Shown here piece by piece: positions 1 to 7,698 of a stretch of 20,160 bases of DNA. The notes under the pieces are model-generated. The model worked only from the letters and a program-made list of their open reading frames with translations, was not told the DNA's origin and ran no database searches. Numbering within the stretch: the stretch's first letter is position 1; each line of letters begins with the position of its first letter. The stretch comes from an uncultured Synergistaceae bacterium. GTDB taxonomy: Bacteria; Synergistota; Synergistia; Synergistales; Dethiosulfovibrionaceae. The stretch is taken from assembly GCA_902489135.1 (NCBI GenBank), contig CABTYW010000036.1, positions 1 through 20,160 on the forward strand, in the 5' to 3' direction. The translations under genes were made by a program, and so were the position numbers.

Positions 1-3000
1 CGTAGGCCCAGAAGCTTGAGCGTTTGTTCCCGGCGGAGGCGCGAAGGGCGGCGACGCCGTTGGTGAACGCGCCGGTTCTGCCGTCCGGGGCGAAGCCGAC
101 GAATCGTCTCAGAGGCTTGCCGGTGATGGCGTCGAAGACGTTGAACTCAATCTCACCCTCTTTCGGCCACAGATGCACGCGGCGCGTCACCGTCTGGCCG
201 GGGAAGAACGCCGTGGCGTAGTGCGGCGAATTCTCGTAGCCCGCGGCGCTGAACGAGACCTCGCGGTTGCCCGAGGGAATTTCGCTCTCGAAGGTTCCCT
301 GGCAGATCCTCATCTGGCCGTCGATATCGGCGCGCAGCGGAGCGACGGGGTCGCCGGTGACGGCATCGACCACTTCGAAGCGGATGGTTCCCTTTCCTTC
401 GGGAAGGGGCGCATCGGCGGGATAGAGCACGTAGTCCTCGACGATGCCCTTGCGGCTGCCGCCGCCGGAGTAACCGCGCGTCTCCAGGGCGTGGCTGCCG
501 GTGCGGGAAAGTTTCAGGTTGAAGGCGCCCATGGGCAGTTTGAAGCCGAAGGTGCCTTTGGCGTCGGTTTGAGCCTTGTATTCCGTGTCGTTCGCCCTCA
601 GCGTGACGTTTACGCCTTGCAGCGGCGCGCCCGACGGATCGCGGACCAGCGCCGTGTAGGCGAAGCCGCCCAGCTTGGGCTTGAGGAAAATCTCCTCGCT
701 GAGAGAGGCCTGCTGCGTGCAGGCGTCGAGGAACAGTTCCGTCTGAAACGGTTCGAAGTTCTTGTGCTCGAAGGCGAACTTCACCCGCCCCGCGGGCGTC
801 GTCACCGGCAGAGTTCCGTCCTTGGCCGTCGTTCCCTGCTCGGCGCCGTCCAGCAGAACCCTGACGCCCTTTACCGGCGCACCGGTGACAAGGTTGCGCA
901 GCACCAGCGTCCGCTTTGTGGTCAGGGGAGCGAGCCAGTAGGTTTCGGCTTCGGTGTTGACGGCATTCATCAGACACTCCGTCTCGAGCGGCGCAAAGCC
1001 CTCGCGGGAAAATTTCAGTTCCCGGCGCCCGTCGGGCAGCGCCATGGACGCGGCGCCACTGGCGTCGGTGAGGGTTTTACCCTTTTCCCAGGAAATGGCG
1101 ACGCCTTCCAGAGGCTCGTCGGAGATCAAATCGCGGACGACGAAGCGCGCCTCGCCCGGAGCGGCGTCGCGGTCGGGCGTCAGATAGAGCCGCCGCACGG
1201 GCGCTTCTCCGGCCGCCGCGGTGATGGCGCCTTCAGTCTCCAGCTTGCGGTAGCCAGGCGCTTCAACGACGATTTTGCGCCGTCCGATTTCGGCGCTGTC
1301 GATGACGACGGTTCCTGTCACGTCGGTCGTTCCCGTCGGGGCGTTGGCGCCGTCAAGGGTCACGTGCGCGCCCGCCACGGGCTTTTCGGAGACCAGGTCC
1401 AGCGTCTCGAAGGCGGCTTCGCAAACTGTGGGGAGCAGATAGGCCGTGAAGTCGGAGACGCGTTCGCCGGCGAAGAAGTCCGTCTCCAGCGTCCTATATC
1501 TCGGTGCCGTCAATCGGATCTGGCCGCGGCCCGGTTTCAGCCGCTCAATGCGCCCGCAGTTCAGCGACGGAGAAACGTCGCGCGTCCAGCCGTCGCGGGT
1601 GCGGATGGTGCCCTGAACGCTCTCGGCCTCTTTGCCCGTCACGGCGTCGTAAACCTTGAAGCGCAGCTTGCCGACGGCGGGATAGAGGTCCTGTTTCAGC
1701 TTCAGCCCCTCTTCGACGTGGATCGTAAAGCGGTTCGTGTCGGGAATGCTGCCGTCTGCCGGACAGCTGACTTCGTAATCGCCGGGCAGCAGAGAGGCCG
1801 CCCAGTTGCCAGCGCCGTCGCTGCGCAGCGAGTACGTTTCGGTGTCGCGCTTCAGGATCAGTTCCATGCGAGGCAGCGGCGTGCCGTCAATGCGGTCGGC
1901 CACGCGCCCGAAGGCCGTTCCCACGCCCATTCCGCTGCCGGCGGGTAGCAGTTCCACCGTGAGCGGCTGGTTTCCGGGCTCCAGCAGGACGGAGCCGTCG
2001 AACCCGTTGTACTCTGCGGCCCCTGCCTGAAGCTCGAAGCTTCCGGCGGGAATGTTCAACGCAAAACCGCCGTCGCTGCCGCTGGTCGCCTCGAAATGGG
2101 CCTCACCGAGATGGAACGACACCGTTCCGCCGGAAATGGGCTTCTTCGTGATCTTGTCGGCGAGAACGCCTTTGAATTCCTGCGGAGTCCCCAGGAAGCT
2201 GAAGGGCGCGCTGCCCGTGCCCACCATGCTTCCCCTGAACACTGCCGAGACCTGGACGGAGCAGGGCCCGGAGAGCATTTCGTCGGGCAACTTCAGTTGT
2301 GCCGACGCCGTGGCGCTTTCGGCTTCGGCGTTGAAGGCTTTTTCATCAGTCAGAACGGTTTTCCCCGCGCCGTCCAGCACGGCAAAGCGTGCCGTGCCGC
2401 CGCAGGGCGTCTTGAAGGGATTTTCGCAGCTCATGTTCGCCAGCAGCGTTCCGCCGGGTTCGCCGACGCTTTTGTCCAGCGTCACCGTGACGGTTGCGCG
2501 GGGCGCACGGGTGTAAAATCCCTTGTTCATGGCCGCCAGTTTGGCGCCGCTTGCGGCATCGAAGACGTCAACGTAGAAGCGGTCGATGCCGTCGGTGTTG
2601 ACCACGGTGATGGCTTTTTCCAGCGTGAACTCGCCCCCTGCGGGCAGATGCACCGTATCGGAGCCGGAGTACAACTTTTTGTCCTCTCCCCTGGCCGCCC
2701 AGCCGTTGTGAATGAAGCGCCACTGCACCTTCAAATCCTGAGCTTGTCCGATGCGTTCACGGAAGTGTGCCGCAAAATGCCCCTGTGCGCCGAGAACGTA
2801 GTTTTCCAGATCGCTGGTCAGCGCCAGATTGAAGGGCAGACGGTCGGCAGGCGGTGCCGCGGCGTCGTCGGGTAGGATGCTGACGGCGAAGGCCGTTTTT
2901 GGCGCGGCTCGTGCCACGATGGTGCCCGCGCCGTCGAGAAAATCGGCGCCGACGCTGTAAAAGCCCGACTGCGACGCTTCGGGAACGCTCCATTCGCCAG

Positions 3001-5101
3001 CCTGGAACTTGGCTTCGATGGACGTGCCGTCGGGCGCCAAAATCAGCGGCACAAAGCTCTGCCACCGGACGTCTTCAGGCGGCGTCACGGCCACGCCGTT
3101 CGTGGGCGCCTCCGTCGACGCGCAAATTTTCACGCCGCTTCCCCTGGCGACGAAGGGAACGTCGCCGCTCAGCAGATACGCCGCCAGGTCGCGGCAGAAC
3201 AGCCTTTCGTCGGCGGTGCCCTGGTGGTTGCCCGCGGCCCAGTCCATGTAAAGCGTGGAGAGAACGACGCGGCCATTCTTCCACGGGTAGGAGATCATGC
3301 AGGGCTGGTCGTTCTTGGTGCGCGACAGCCACACTTCGCCGTCTTTCGGCCAGTCGACGAAATAGCCGTCGACGTTGAAATCCGGCGCGGCTTTGGTCAT
3401 GGACGCAAAGGCGCCGTTGGCGGTCACAATGCGCGACGAAGCGTACTGGCAACTCTGATCCTCGGCAAAGCCGTAGGCGGTGACGTTGCCGGGAATGGCC
3501 CGGTACTCGCGCCCCAGCTGCTGGGAGAAAACCAGCACCGTGCCGCCCGATTCCAGATACCTTTCCATGGCGCCTCTGAACCGCGCCGACGACGCGTAGT
3601 CCGACAGCGCACCGCTGGGGACGATCAGAAGGGGATAGCTGGCCAGCAGCTCGGGATCGGCGTCGGGACGCACCATGACCGCCGCCTGGCCGTCCAGCAG
3701 CGCCGCCGCGCCGCGGGCGTAACCCGACGACAGAATTGCCACGTCGGGAGTGAGCGCCGCGTTCCAGGCAACGTCGCGGCACAAATCGTCAAGGGCTTCT
3801 TTCTGCTCGTCGGGGATTTTCACCGTGCGTTCCATTGGAGCCGAGTCCAGCGCCGCGTCGAGGAAGGCTCCCAGCGTCTCGGCGCTGAGTTCGCCGCCCC
3901 AGGCCTTGCGGTCGCGGCTTTTCAGCCACTCCATGGTGAACTCGTCCCCCTGAGCCAGAGCGCACAGCCACAACGGCCGCTCCTGAGCGGAAAAACTCAG
4001 CAGCGCCGCACCGATGTTCTCGTTGTCGTCGGGATTGTCGGCGCCCGGCGTGCCGAAGGCGACGCCCAGTTCCCTGATGCGGAGGTCCTTGTACTTTTGA
4101 AGCCACTTTTTCAGGTCGGCGGCGCTCAAGCTCTGCGTCAGCGCCGTCATCATTTCGGGATCCTTGAGCACGGGGCTGAAAATCCGCCAATATTTATGCC
4201 GTTCCCGCTCCCAAAGGGGAGGCAGCGGAGCGCCGATGGCCCTGGAGATCAGATCTTCCAAAGGCTTGTACTTCTCTTTGAGCGCTTTGTCGGTTTCGAG
4301 CTCCGCACGGGCGGCGGCGGAAGCCTGAGCGTAGGCTTTCAGAGCGCCGCCTCCCTCCCAGGCCGCTTCGCCGATGGACATCAGGTCGCCTATATACATT
4401 GCGGCCACCGCCTTGGAGCCTTCCCACGCCAGAGAGACGGCGATCCACGCCTCGGGCGACATTCGCCATTCCTTTCCCCCGGCGCGATCGTCATAGTATT
4501 TTTCAAGGTCTTCTTTGTAATTTTGGAGGGCGTTGTCGAAGACTCCCTGAATGCCCATAAAGGTGCCGACGCCCACCATCGCGCCTTTGGCGGGGATCCA
4601 CCAGTCCATCTCCATGTTGGGATTTTTTTCCAGGGCTTCGGCGAACTCGCGGTCCATATATTCCTTGCCGGCCATGTAGCTCTGATAGCCCTGATAAAGG
4701 CCGGCCACCACGTCAACGCCCGCTTTAAGATTTGCGTCGGTTTTCTGGCGCCGCTCGCTGACAGGCGCCAGAAGATGCTGCTTGACGGCGTTGTACTTGC
4801 CGCGAAGAAATCCGGGCTTGACGTCTTTCAGCGGTTTCGCGGGCAGAACGCGGGGCTTTGTCTGCGGCGCCCTGTTTGCCGCCTTTGCCATGGAAAACAT
4901 CTTTTTGGACCTCATGGTTTGGTACCCTTGCCGCGCTTTCATGACATACCGACTTCTGTTGGGACGGCTGTATCCGCGGCCGCCTCCGCCTTTCGCTTCA
5001 GCCGCCGGGGGCGCCGTTCCCGGAACCGGGAGTTCCGGAGCGAACAGGGCGCTCGCCACGACCATGGCGGCGGCGACGGCGCGCAATGAAATTTTTCTCA
5101 T
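1..5101 (-). CDS. Giant exported multidomain protein with tandem Ig/transthyretin-like repeats (3' end outside window)
   Basis: The frame stays open for 1,700 codons from ATG 5101 to the window edge, so the C-terminus is missing. The start has a strong SD (AAAGGAGG, 9 nt spacing) and begins a signal peptide (MRKISLRAVAAAMVVASALFA), so the protein is exported. Residues about 30-430 are helical and unrecognised. Residues about 440-640 resemble a class I glutamine-amidotransferase-like fold (YPLLIVPSGAL, then SGGTVLVFSQQLG), with no catalytic triad that I can identify. Residues about 655-960 look like beta-sandwich domains. From about residue 974 at least nine domains of 77-93 residues follow, each opening like 'VxDxxTGxPLxGVxV' and containing a 'TDxxGxfxxxLPxG' turn, as in CarboxypepD_reg/transthyretin-like folds. 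It lies 15 bp after the TPR gene, so the two are probably co-transcribed. Function is unknown; a surface or periplasmic adhesive or scaffold role is inference. Confidence 0.85.
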   Translation of the reverse strand, partial: MRKISLRAVAAAMVVASALFAPELPVPGTAPPAAEAKGGGGRGYSRPNRSRYVMKARQGYQTMRSKKMFSMAKAANRAPQTKPRVLPAKPLKDVKPGFLRGKYNAVKQHLLAPVSERRQKTDANLKAGVDVVAGLYQGYQSYMAGKEYMDREFAEALEKNPNMEMDWWIPAKGAMVGVGTFMGIQGVFDNALQNYKEDLEKYYDDRAGGKEWRMSPEAWIAVSLAWEGSKAVAAMYIGDLMSIGEAAWEGGGALKAYAQASAAARAELETDKALKEKYKPLEDLISRAIGAPLPPLWERERHKYWRIFSPVLKDPEMMTALTQSLSAADLKKWLQKYKDLRIRELGVAFGTPGADNPDDNENIGAALLSFSAQERPLWLCALAQGDEFTMEWLKSRDRKAWGGELSAETLGAFLDAALDSAPMERTVKIPDEQKEALDDLCRDVAWNAALTPDVAILSSGYARGAAALLDGQAAVMVRPDADPELLASYPLLIVPSGALSDYASSARFRGAMERYLESGGTVLVFSQQLGREYRAIPGNVTAYGFAEDQSCQYASSRIVTANGAFASMTKAAPDFNVDGYFVDWPKDGEVWLSRTKNDQPCMISYPWKNGRVVLSTLYMDWAAGNHQGTADERLFCRDLAAYLLSGDVPFVARGSGVKICASTEAPTNGVAVTPPEDVRWQSFVPLILAPDGTSIEAKFQAGEWSVPEASQSGFYSVGADFLDGAGTIVARAAPKTAFAVSILPDDAAAPPADRLPFNLALTSDLENYVLGAQGHFAAHFRERIGQAQDLKVQWRFIHNGWAARGEDKKLYSGSDTVHLPAGGEFTLEKAITVVNTDGIDRFYVDVFDAASGAKLAAMNKGFYTRAPRATVTVTLDKSVGEPGGTLLANMSCENPFKTPCGGTARFAVLDGAGKTVLTDEKAFNAEAESATASAQLKLPDEMLSGPCSVQVSAVFRGSMVGTGSAPFSFLGTPQEFKGVLADKITKKPISGGTVSFHLGEAHFEATSGSDGGFALNIPAGSFELQAGAAEYNGFDGSVLLEPGNQPLTVELLPAGSGMGVGTAFGRVADRIDGTPLPRMELILKRDTETYSLRSDGAGNWAASLLPGDYEVSCPADGSIPDTNRFTIHVEEGLKLKQDLYPAVGKLRFKVYDAVTGKEAESVQGTIRTRDGWTRDVSPSLNCGRIERLKPGRGQIRLTAPRYRTLETDFFAGERVSDFTAYLLPTVCEAAFETLDLVSEKPVAGAHVTLDGANAPTGTTDVTGTVVIDSAEIGRRKIVVEAPGYRKLETEGAITAAAGEAPVRRLYLTPDRDAAPGEARFVVRDLISDEPLEGVAISWEKGKTLTDASGAASMALPDGRRELKFSREGFAPLETECLMNAVNTEAETYWLAPLTTKRTLVLRNLVTGAPVKGVRVLLDGAEQGTTAKDGTLPVTTPAGRVKFAFEHKNFEPFQTELFLDACTQQASLSEEIFLKPKLGGFAYTALVRDPSGAPLQGVNVTLRANDTEYKAQTDAKGTFGFKLPMGAFNLKLSRTGSHALETRGYSGGGSRKGIVEDYVLYPADAPLPEGKGTIRFEVVDAVTGDPVAPLRADIDGQMRICQGTFESEIPSGNREVSFSAAGYENSPHYATAFFPGQTVTRRVHLWPKEGEIEFNVFDAITGKPLRRFVGFAPDGRTGAFTNGVAALRASAGNKRSSFWAY

Positions 5102-5116
5102 GCCTTGGCGCCTCCT

Positions 5117-6016
5117 TTACTTTTCAGCTTCCCACAGGGCGGCCACTTTATGGGCGTAGTCCGCGGCGGGAGCGTTTCCCGCCAGTGCGGCGGCGGCCTT
5201 GCGCAACGTTTCGACCGCCTCTTTTCTGTCCAGCGCACGCTGGAACTGCGCCAGGGCGAACAGCGCCGCGCCGTCGTTGGGGTCGGTTCCCAATCGGTCT
5301 TGGGCGAAAGCCATGCCGTCGATGGCACGCTCGCTGAGCAAGCAGGCCGAACCGAACAGCGGCATGGCGTTCAGGTCGAAAAGTTCCGGCGACAGCGCGA
5401 AGGCTTTGAGAAAGTCCGTCACCGCGTCGTCGAAGTACTGGCTCTGAAATTCCAATCCCGCCAGGAAGTACAGCGCTTCGGCGTGGTCGGGGTCGCAGTC
5501 GAGAGCCTCGTCGCAGGCTTCCATGGCCAGTTCTCGCGTCAAGCCGTGGCAGCCGAAGGCCCCGAAAACCCGCGCCAGCAAATAATAAAAATCGGCCCGG
5601 TCGGGCACCTGTTCCGCCGCCCGCAGAGCGTAGGCCAGAGCCTTGCGCAGATCGGCGTCCTCGTCGGGCGCAGGACGAGGATTTTTGGCGCGGTAGGCTT
5701 CCAGCGAACGCAGGGCGATGCCCGCGCGCAAAATGCCCAGGGTCAGCGCATTTTCCTCGGTGGGGTTCTTCTCGCACAGTTCCATGGCGTGAGCTTCGGA
5801 AGCGTCGGGCGGGTATTCCGCGTCGGCGCTTGTGGCGGGCGGCAGATTTTCAAGCAGTTCTTCCAGAGAGACAAAGCTTTGTCCGTCAAATTTCGGCTGT
5901 AAAGCCGCCTGTTCTTCCGGCGCCGGCGGCTCCTCGGCGACAGGCCCGGCTTGTGACGGCGGCACCGGCCATGTGCAAAGCGCCGCCAGCAGCGCCGCAA
6001 CATAAAGAGCTTTCAT
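5117..6016 (-). CDS. Exported TPR-repeat protein
   Basis: This is a 299-aa protein. The frame is open upstream to 6238, but ATG 6016 is chosen because it follows a GGGGGAA SD and starts a clear signal peptide (MKALYVAALLAALCTWPVPPSQAG). After a Pro/Glu-rich linker, residues about 110-299 form helix pairs with TPR character, such as 'ADFYYLLARVFGAFG', 'DPDHAEALYFLAGLEF' and 'DPNDGAALFALAQFQRAL'. TPRs bind protein partners, and no catalytic motif is visible. It is the first gene of a two-gene unit with the giant exported protein 15 bp downstream; its stop codon TAA overlaps the SD of that gene, suggesting translational coupling. Inference: it helps export, fold or anchor that protein in the periplasm. 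I saw no convincing promoter between the terminator at 6215-6259 and the start. Confidence 0.8.
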   Translation of the reverse strand: MKALYVAALLAALCTWPVPPSQAGPVAEEPPAPEEQAALQPKFDGQSFVSLEELLENLPPATSADAEYPPDASEAHAMELCEKNPTEENALTLGILRAGIALRSLEAYRAKNPRPAPDEDADLRKALAYALRAAEQVPDRADFYYLLARVFGAFGCHGLTRELAMEACDEALDCDPDHAEALYFLAGLEFQSQYFDDAVTDFLKAFALSPELFDLNAMPLFGSACLLSERAIDGMAFAQDRLGTDPNDGAALFALAQFQRALDRKEAVETLRKAAAALAGNAPAADYAHKVAALWEAEK

Positions 6017-6214
6017 CAAAATTCCCCCTTCGTCATGAACGTCCCCGGCGGTCTCATCGTTCCGCGGCCGGTTCGGCGAGCGCAGGCAGTTCGGTGGTTT
6101 TCGGGCAGAACGAAAGAGATATTGCCGCCCCCTTTTCCGCTGACGACGGCCTTCTACCATTGCAATTAAGAGCGGCGGTCGGCGTTCCGTCATCGCGGCT
6201 TCGCTCTTCCATGG

Positions 6215-6259
6215 GGCGATAAAAAGCGGCGGCCACAATGGCCGCCGCTTTTTATCGCC
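6215..6259. terminator. Bidirectional intrinsic terminator, 20-bp perfect stem
   Basis: Arms 6215-6234 and 6240-6259 are perfectly complementary around a 5-nt loop (acaat). The GC-rich core (gcggcggcc/ggccgccgc) is flanked by A5 on the left and T5 on the right, so it can terminate in either direction. It lies between the 3' end of the ankyrin gene (stop at 6309) and the TPR gene start, and probably ends the ankyrin transcript. Confidence 0.85.
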
Positions 6260-6308
6260 TTTTTGCCGAAGGCGCGTCGGCTACACCGTCGGCACGCGGC
6301 GCACGGAT

Positions 6309-7066
6309 TTACATTTTCGATTTCAGGTATTCGACAATTTCAGTTCTGCCTTTTGCTTCGGCCAGTGACAATGGCGTCTGCCCCTGATTGTCGGCGATCT
6401 TCGGATCGGCGCCGCTTTCGACCAGCAGTTTCACGATCGCCGTCCCATTCCTGTAAACGGCTTTGTGTAGCGGTGTATTGCCTTGTTTGTTGGCAACGTT
6501 AGGGTTTGCTCCGTTCTCCAGTAACAGTTTTGCCAGCTTAGAGTTGCCACTGGCTGAGGCTTCGTAAATCGGTGTGTTGCCATAATAATTTTCGGCGACA
6601 TTGGGTTTTGCTCCGTGCTCCAGCAGCAGCTTTGCCGCCTCTGTGTTGCCCCGACCCGCAGCTTTATGCAGCGGGGTGGTGCCGTATTCGTCGGCGAGGT
6701 TGGGGTCGGCGCCGCCTTCGACCAGCAATTTCACCAGTTCAAGTTTGCCGCTTTCCACGGCTTCGTGCAGAGGGGTGATGCCCCATGTGTCGGCAGCGTT
6801 GACATTGGCTCCGCCTTCCAGCAGCAGCTTCGCCATCTCCGTTTGGCCGTAGTTCGCGGCGCTGTGCAGCGGGGTACTGCCGTCATTATCGGCAGCGTTG
6901 GGATTGGCTGCCGATGCGAGGAACTCTTCGACTTTTTGAAGTCGTTGTCGCGAACGGCGCTGATCAGTGGCGTTCGTCCATTCTCGTCCACGGCGTTGAC
7001 GTCCACGGCGGCCGCGCTGGCGCACAGTGCCAACAGGACGGCGGCGCTTGCCAGGAATTTCACCAT
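6309..7066 (-). CDS. Exported ankyrin-repeat protein, interrupted by a one-base frameshift
   Basis: ATG 7066 starts a signal peptide (MVKFLASAAVLLALCASAAA), then residues 21-45 (ending DNDFKK) form the start of an ankyrin repeat. At the T5 run 6933-6937 the frame is lost, and the correct continuation (VEEFLASAANPNAADNDG) lies in the next frame. Restoring one base gives 252 aa with seven repeats of the DxxGxTPLHxAxxxGxxxxxxLLxxGAxPN type, ending in EYLKSKM at 6309. Without correction the product is 111 aa. Ankyrin repeats bind proteins; an exported version would act in the periplasm or outside. An AGGAGG lies 15 nt from this ATG but 7 nt from another ATG at 7074 that encodes only MKPW and stops across the real start. 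The repeats beyond the break look undamaged, so this is a recent mutation or an assembly error. Confidence 0.75.
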
Positions 7067-7173
7067 GGTTTCATGTTCGTGCCTCCTTTTTTTGACAGGT
7101 CGGCCGCACAGGGCCGGCGATGCAACAACACGCTCTTGCAGCTTGTGCCTCCCATCCGTTAAAAATGTTGCGT

Positions 7174-7240
7174 CCTTTTTTGAAAGGCTGCCTTTCCATT
7201 TTGAGCACCGTGTCCTGACGCGGCCTTTTTGAAAGGCTGC
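7174..7240. repeat. 17-18 bp direct repeat pair in the ankyrin leader
   Basis: The sequence CCTTTTT(T)GAAAGGCTGC occurs at 7174-7191 and 7224-7240, 50 bp apart, differing only by one T. Each copy contains a small inverted repeat (CCTTT-TTG-AAAGG). Both lie in the presumed 5' leader of the ankyrin gene. They may be operator-like or RNA hairpin sites, but no regulator is suggested by the context. Confidence 0.6.
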
Positions 7241-7349
7241 AGTAAAAAGTCTCTTCCTTGCAATGGAGATGAAAAGCATCGCTCTCGGCGGCGAAAAGAT
7301 GGGCGCTCAGAAAAAAGGCGCACAACGACGCACCGTTACGGTGAAAGAA

Positions 7350-7379
7350 ACTATATTTACTATTTCAATTTTATTTCAA
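7350..7379 (-). promoter_or_regulatory. Candidate sigma70 promoter for the ankyrin gene
   Basis: Read on the minus strand, TTGAAA (7379-7374) and TATAGT (7355-7350) are 18 nt apart, in the AT-rich stretch 7345-7420. A second candidate lies just upstream: TATAAT at 7387-7382 with a poor -35 (TGGCAA, 7411-7406). Either gives a leader of roughly 280-315 nt before ATG 7066. Confidence 0.45.
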
Positions 7380-7496
7380 TTATTATAGCATATAAAGTAA
7401 TTTTTTTGCCACGAAACTTTAATTTCCGCGCGAGGCGACGGCCACAAAAGCTCTCGGCATCAGCAGGCGCGCAAAGTTTGCGCACCCTGCGTCAGG

Positions 7497-7607
7497 AAAA
7501 AACAGGCTGCCGCAGAGTGCGCTCAGTCGGGAAGGGACTTGAAAGCGGGCGTTCCCGCGCGGGGAACCGCTTTGTTCTTCCGGCTTTTGCGCATCCTGCG
7601 GCAGCCT
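7497..7607 (-). terminator. Large structured terminator ending the lysine operon
   Basis: Arms 7504-7515 and 7596-7607 (aggctgccgcag and its complement) pair perfectly over 12 bp. The pairing continues after a 2-nt mismatch (tgcgc/gcgca), and an inner hairpin (aaagcg, gttccc/gggaac, cgcttt) fills the middle. On the minus strand the structure is followed directly by T6 (7502-7497). It lies about 90 nt after the stop of the deacetylase gene. At 104 nt it is far larger than an ordinary terminator. Confidence 0.7.
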
Positions 7608-7698
7608 TTGTCATATTTGAGTTCAGTTTCGGTGGAGCGCCCGGCCTGGCAAAAATGCCGGGGGGAATTCTGTGTGGGGCGAAAAAGCGGCAGTTGCC

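Noticed and set aside
173..1948. Long plus-strand open frame of 591 codons opposite the giant exported gene
   Set aside because: It is Arg/Gly/Ala-rich with no domain sense and no SD. The minus strand holds a continuous frame with signal peptide and repeated domains.
3224..5089. Plus-strand open frame of 621 codons
   Set aside because: This is a mirror of the high-GC minus-strand gene; its composition is unlike a real protein and it ignores the operon structure.
6017..6238. N-terminal extension of the TPR protein
   Set aside because: The frame is open, but the signal peptide and SD fix the start at 6016, and the extension overlaps the terminator at 6215-6259.
7523..7594. Short basic peptide (MRKSRKNKAVPRAG...) inside the terminator palindrome
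   Set aside because: It has only 23 codons, has no proper SD, and its sequence is dictated by the hairpin arms.
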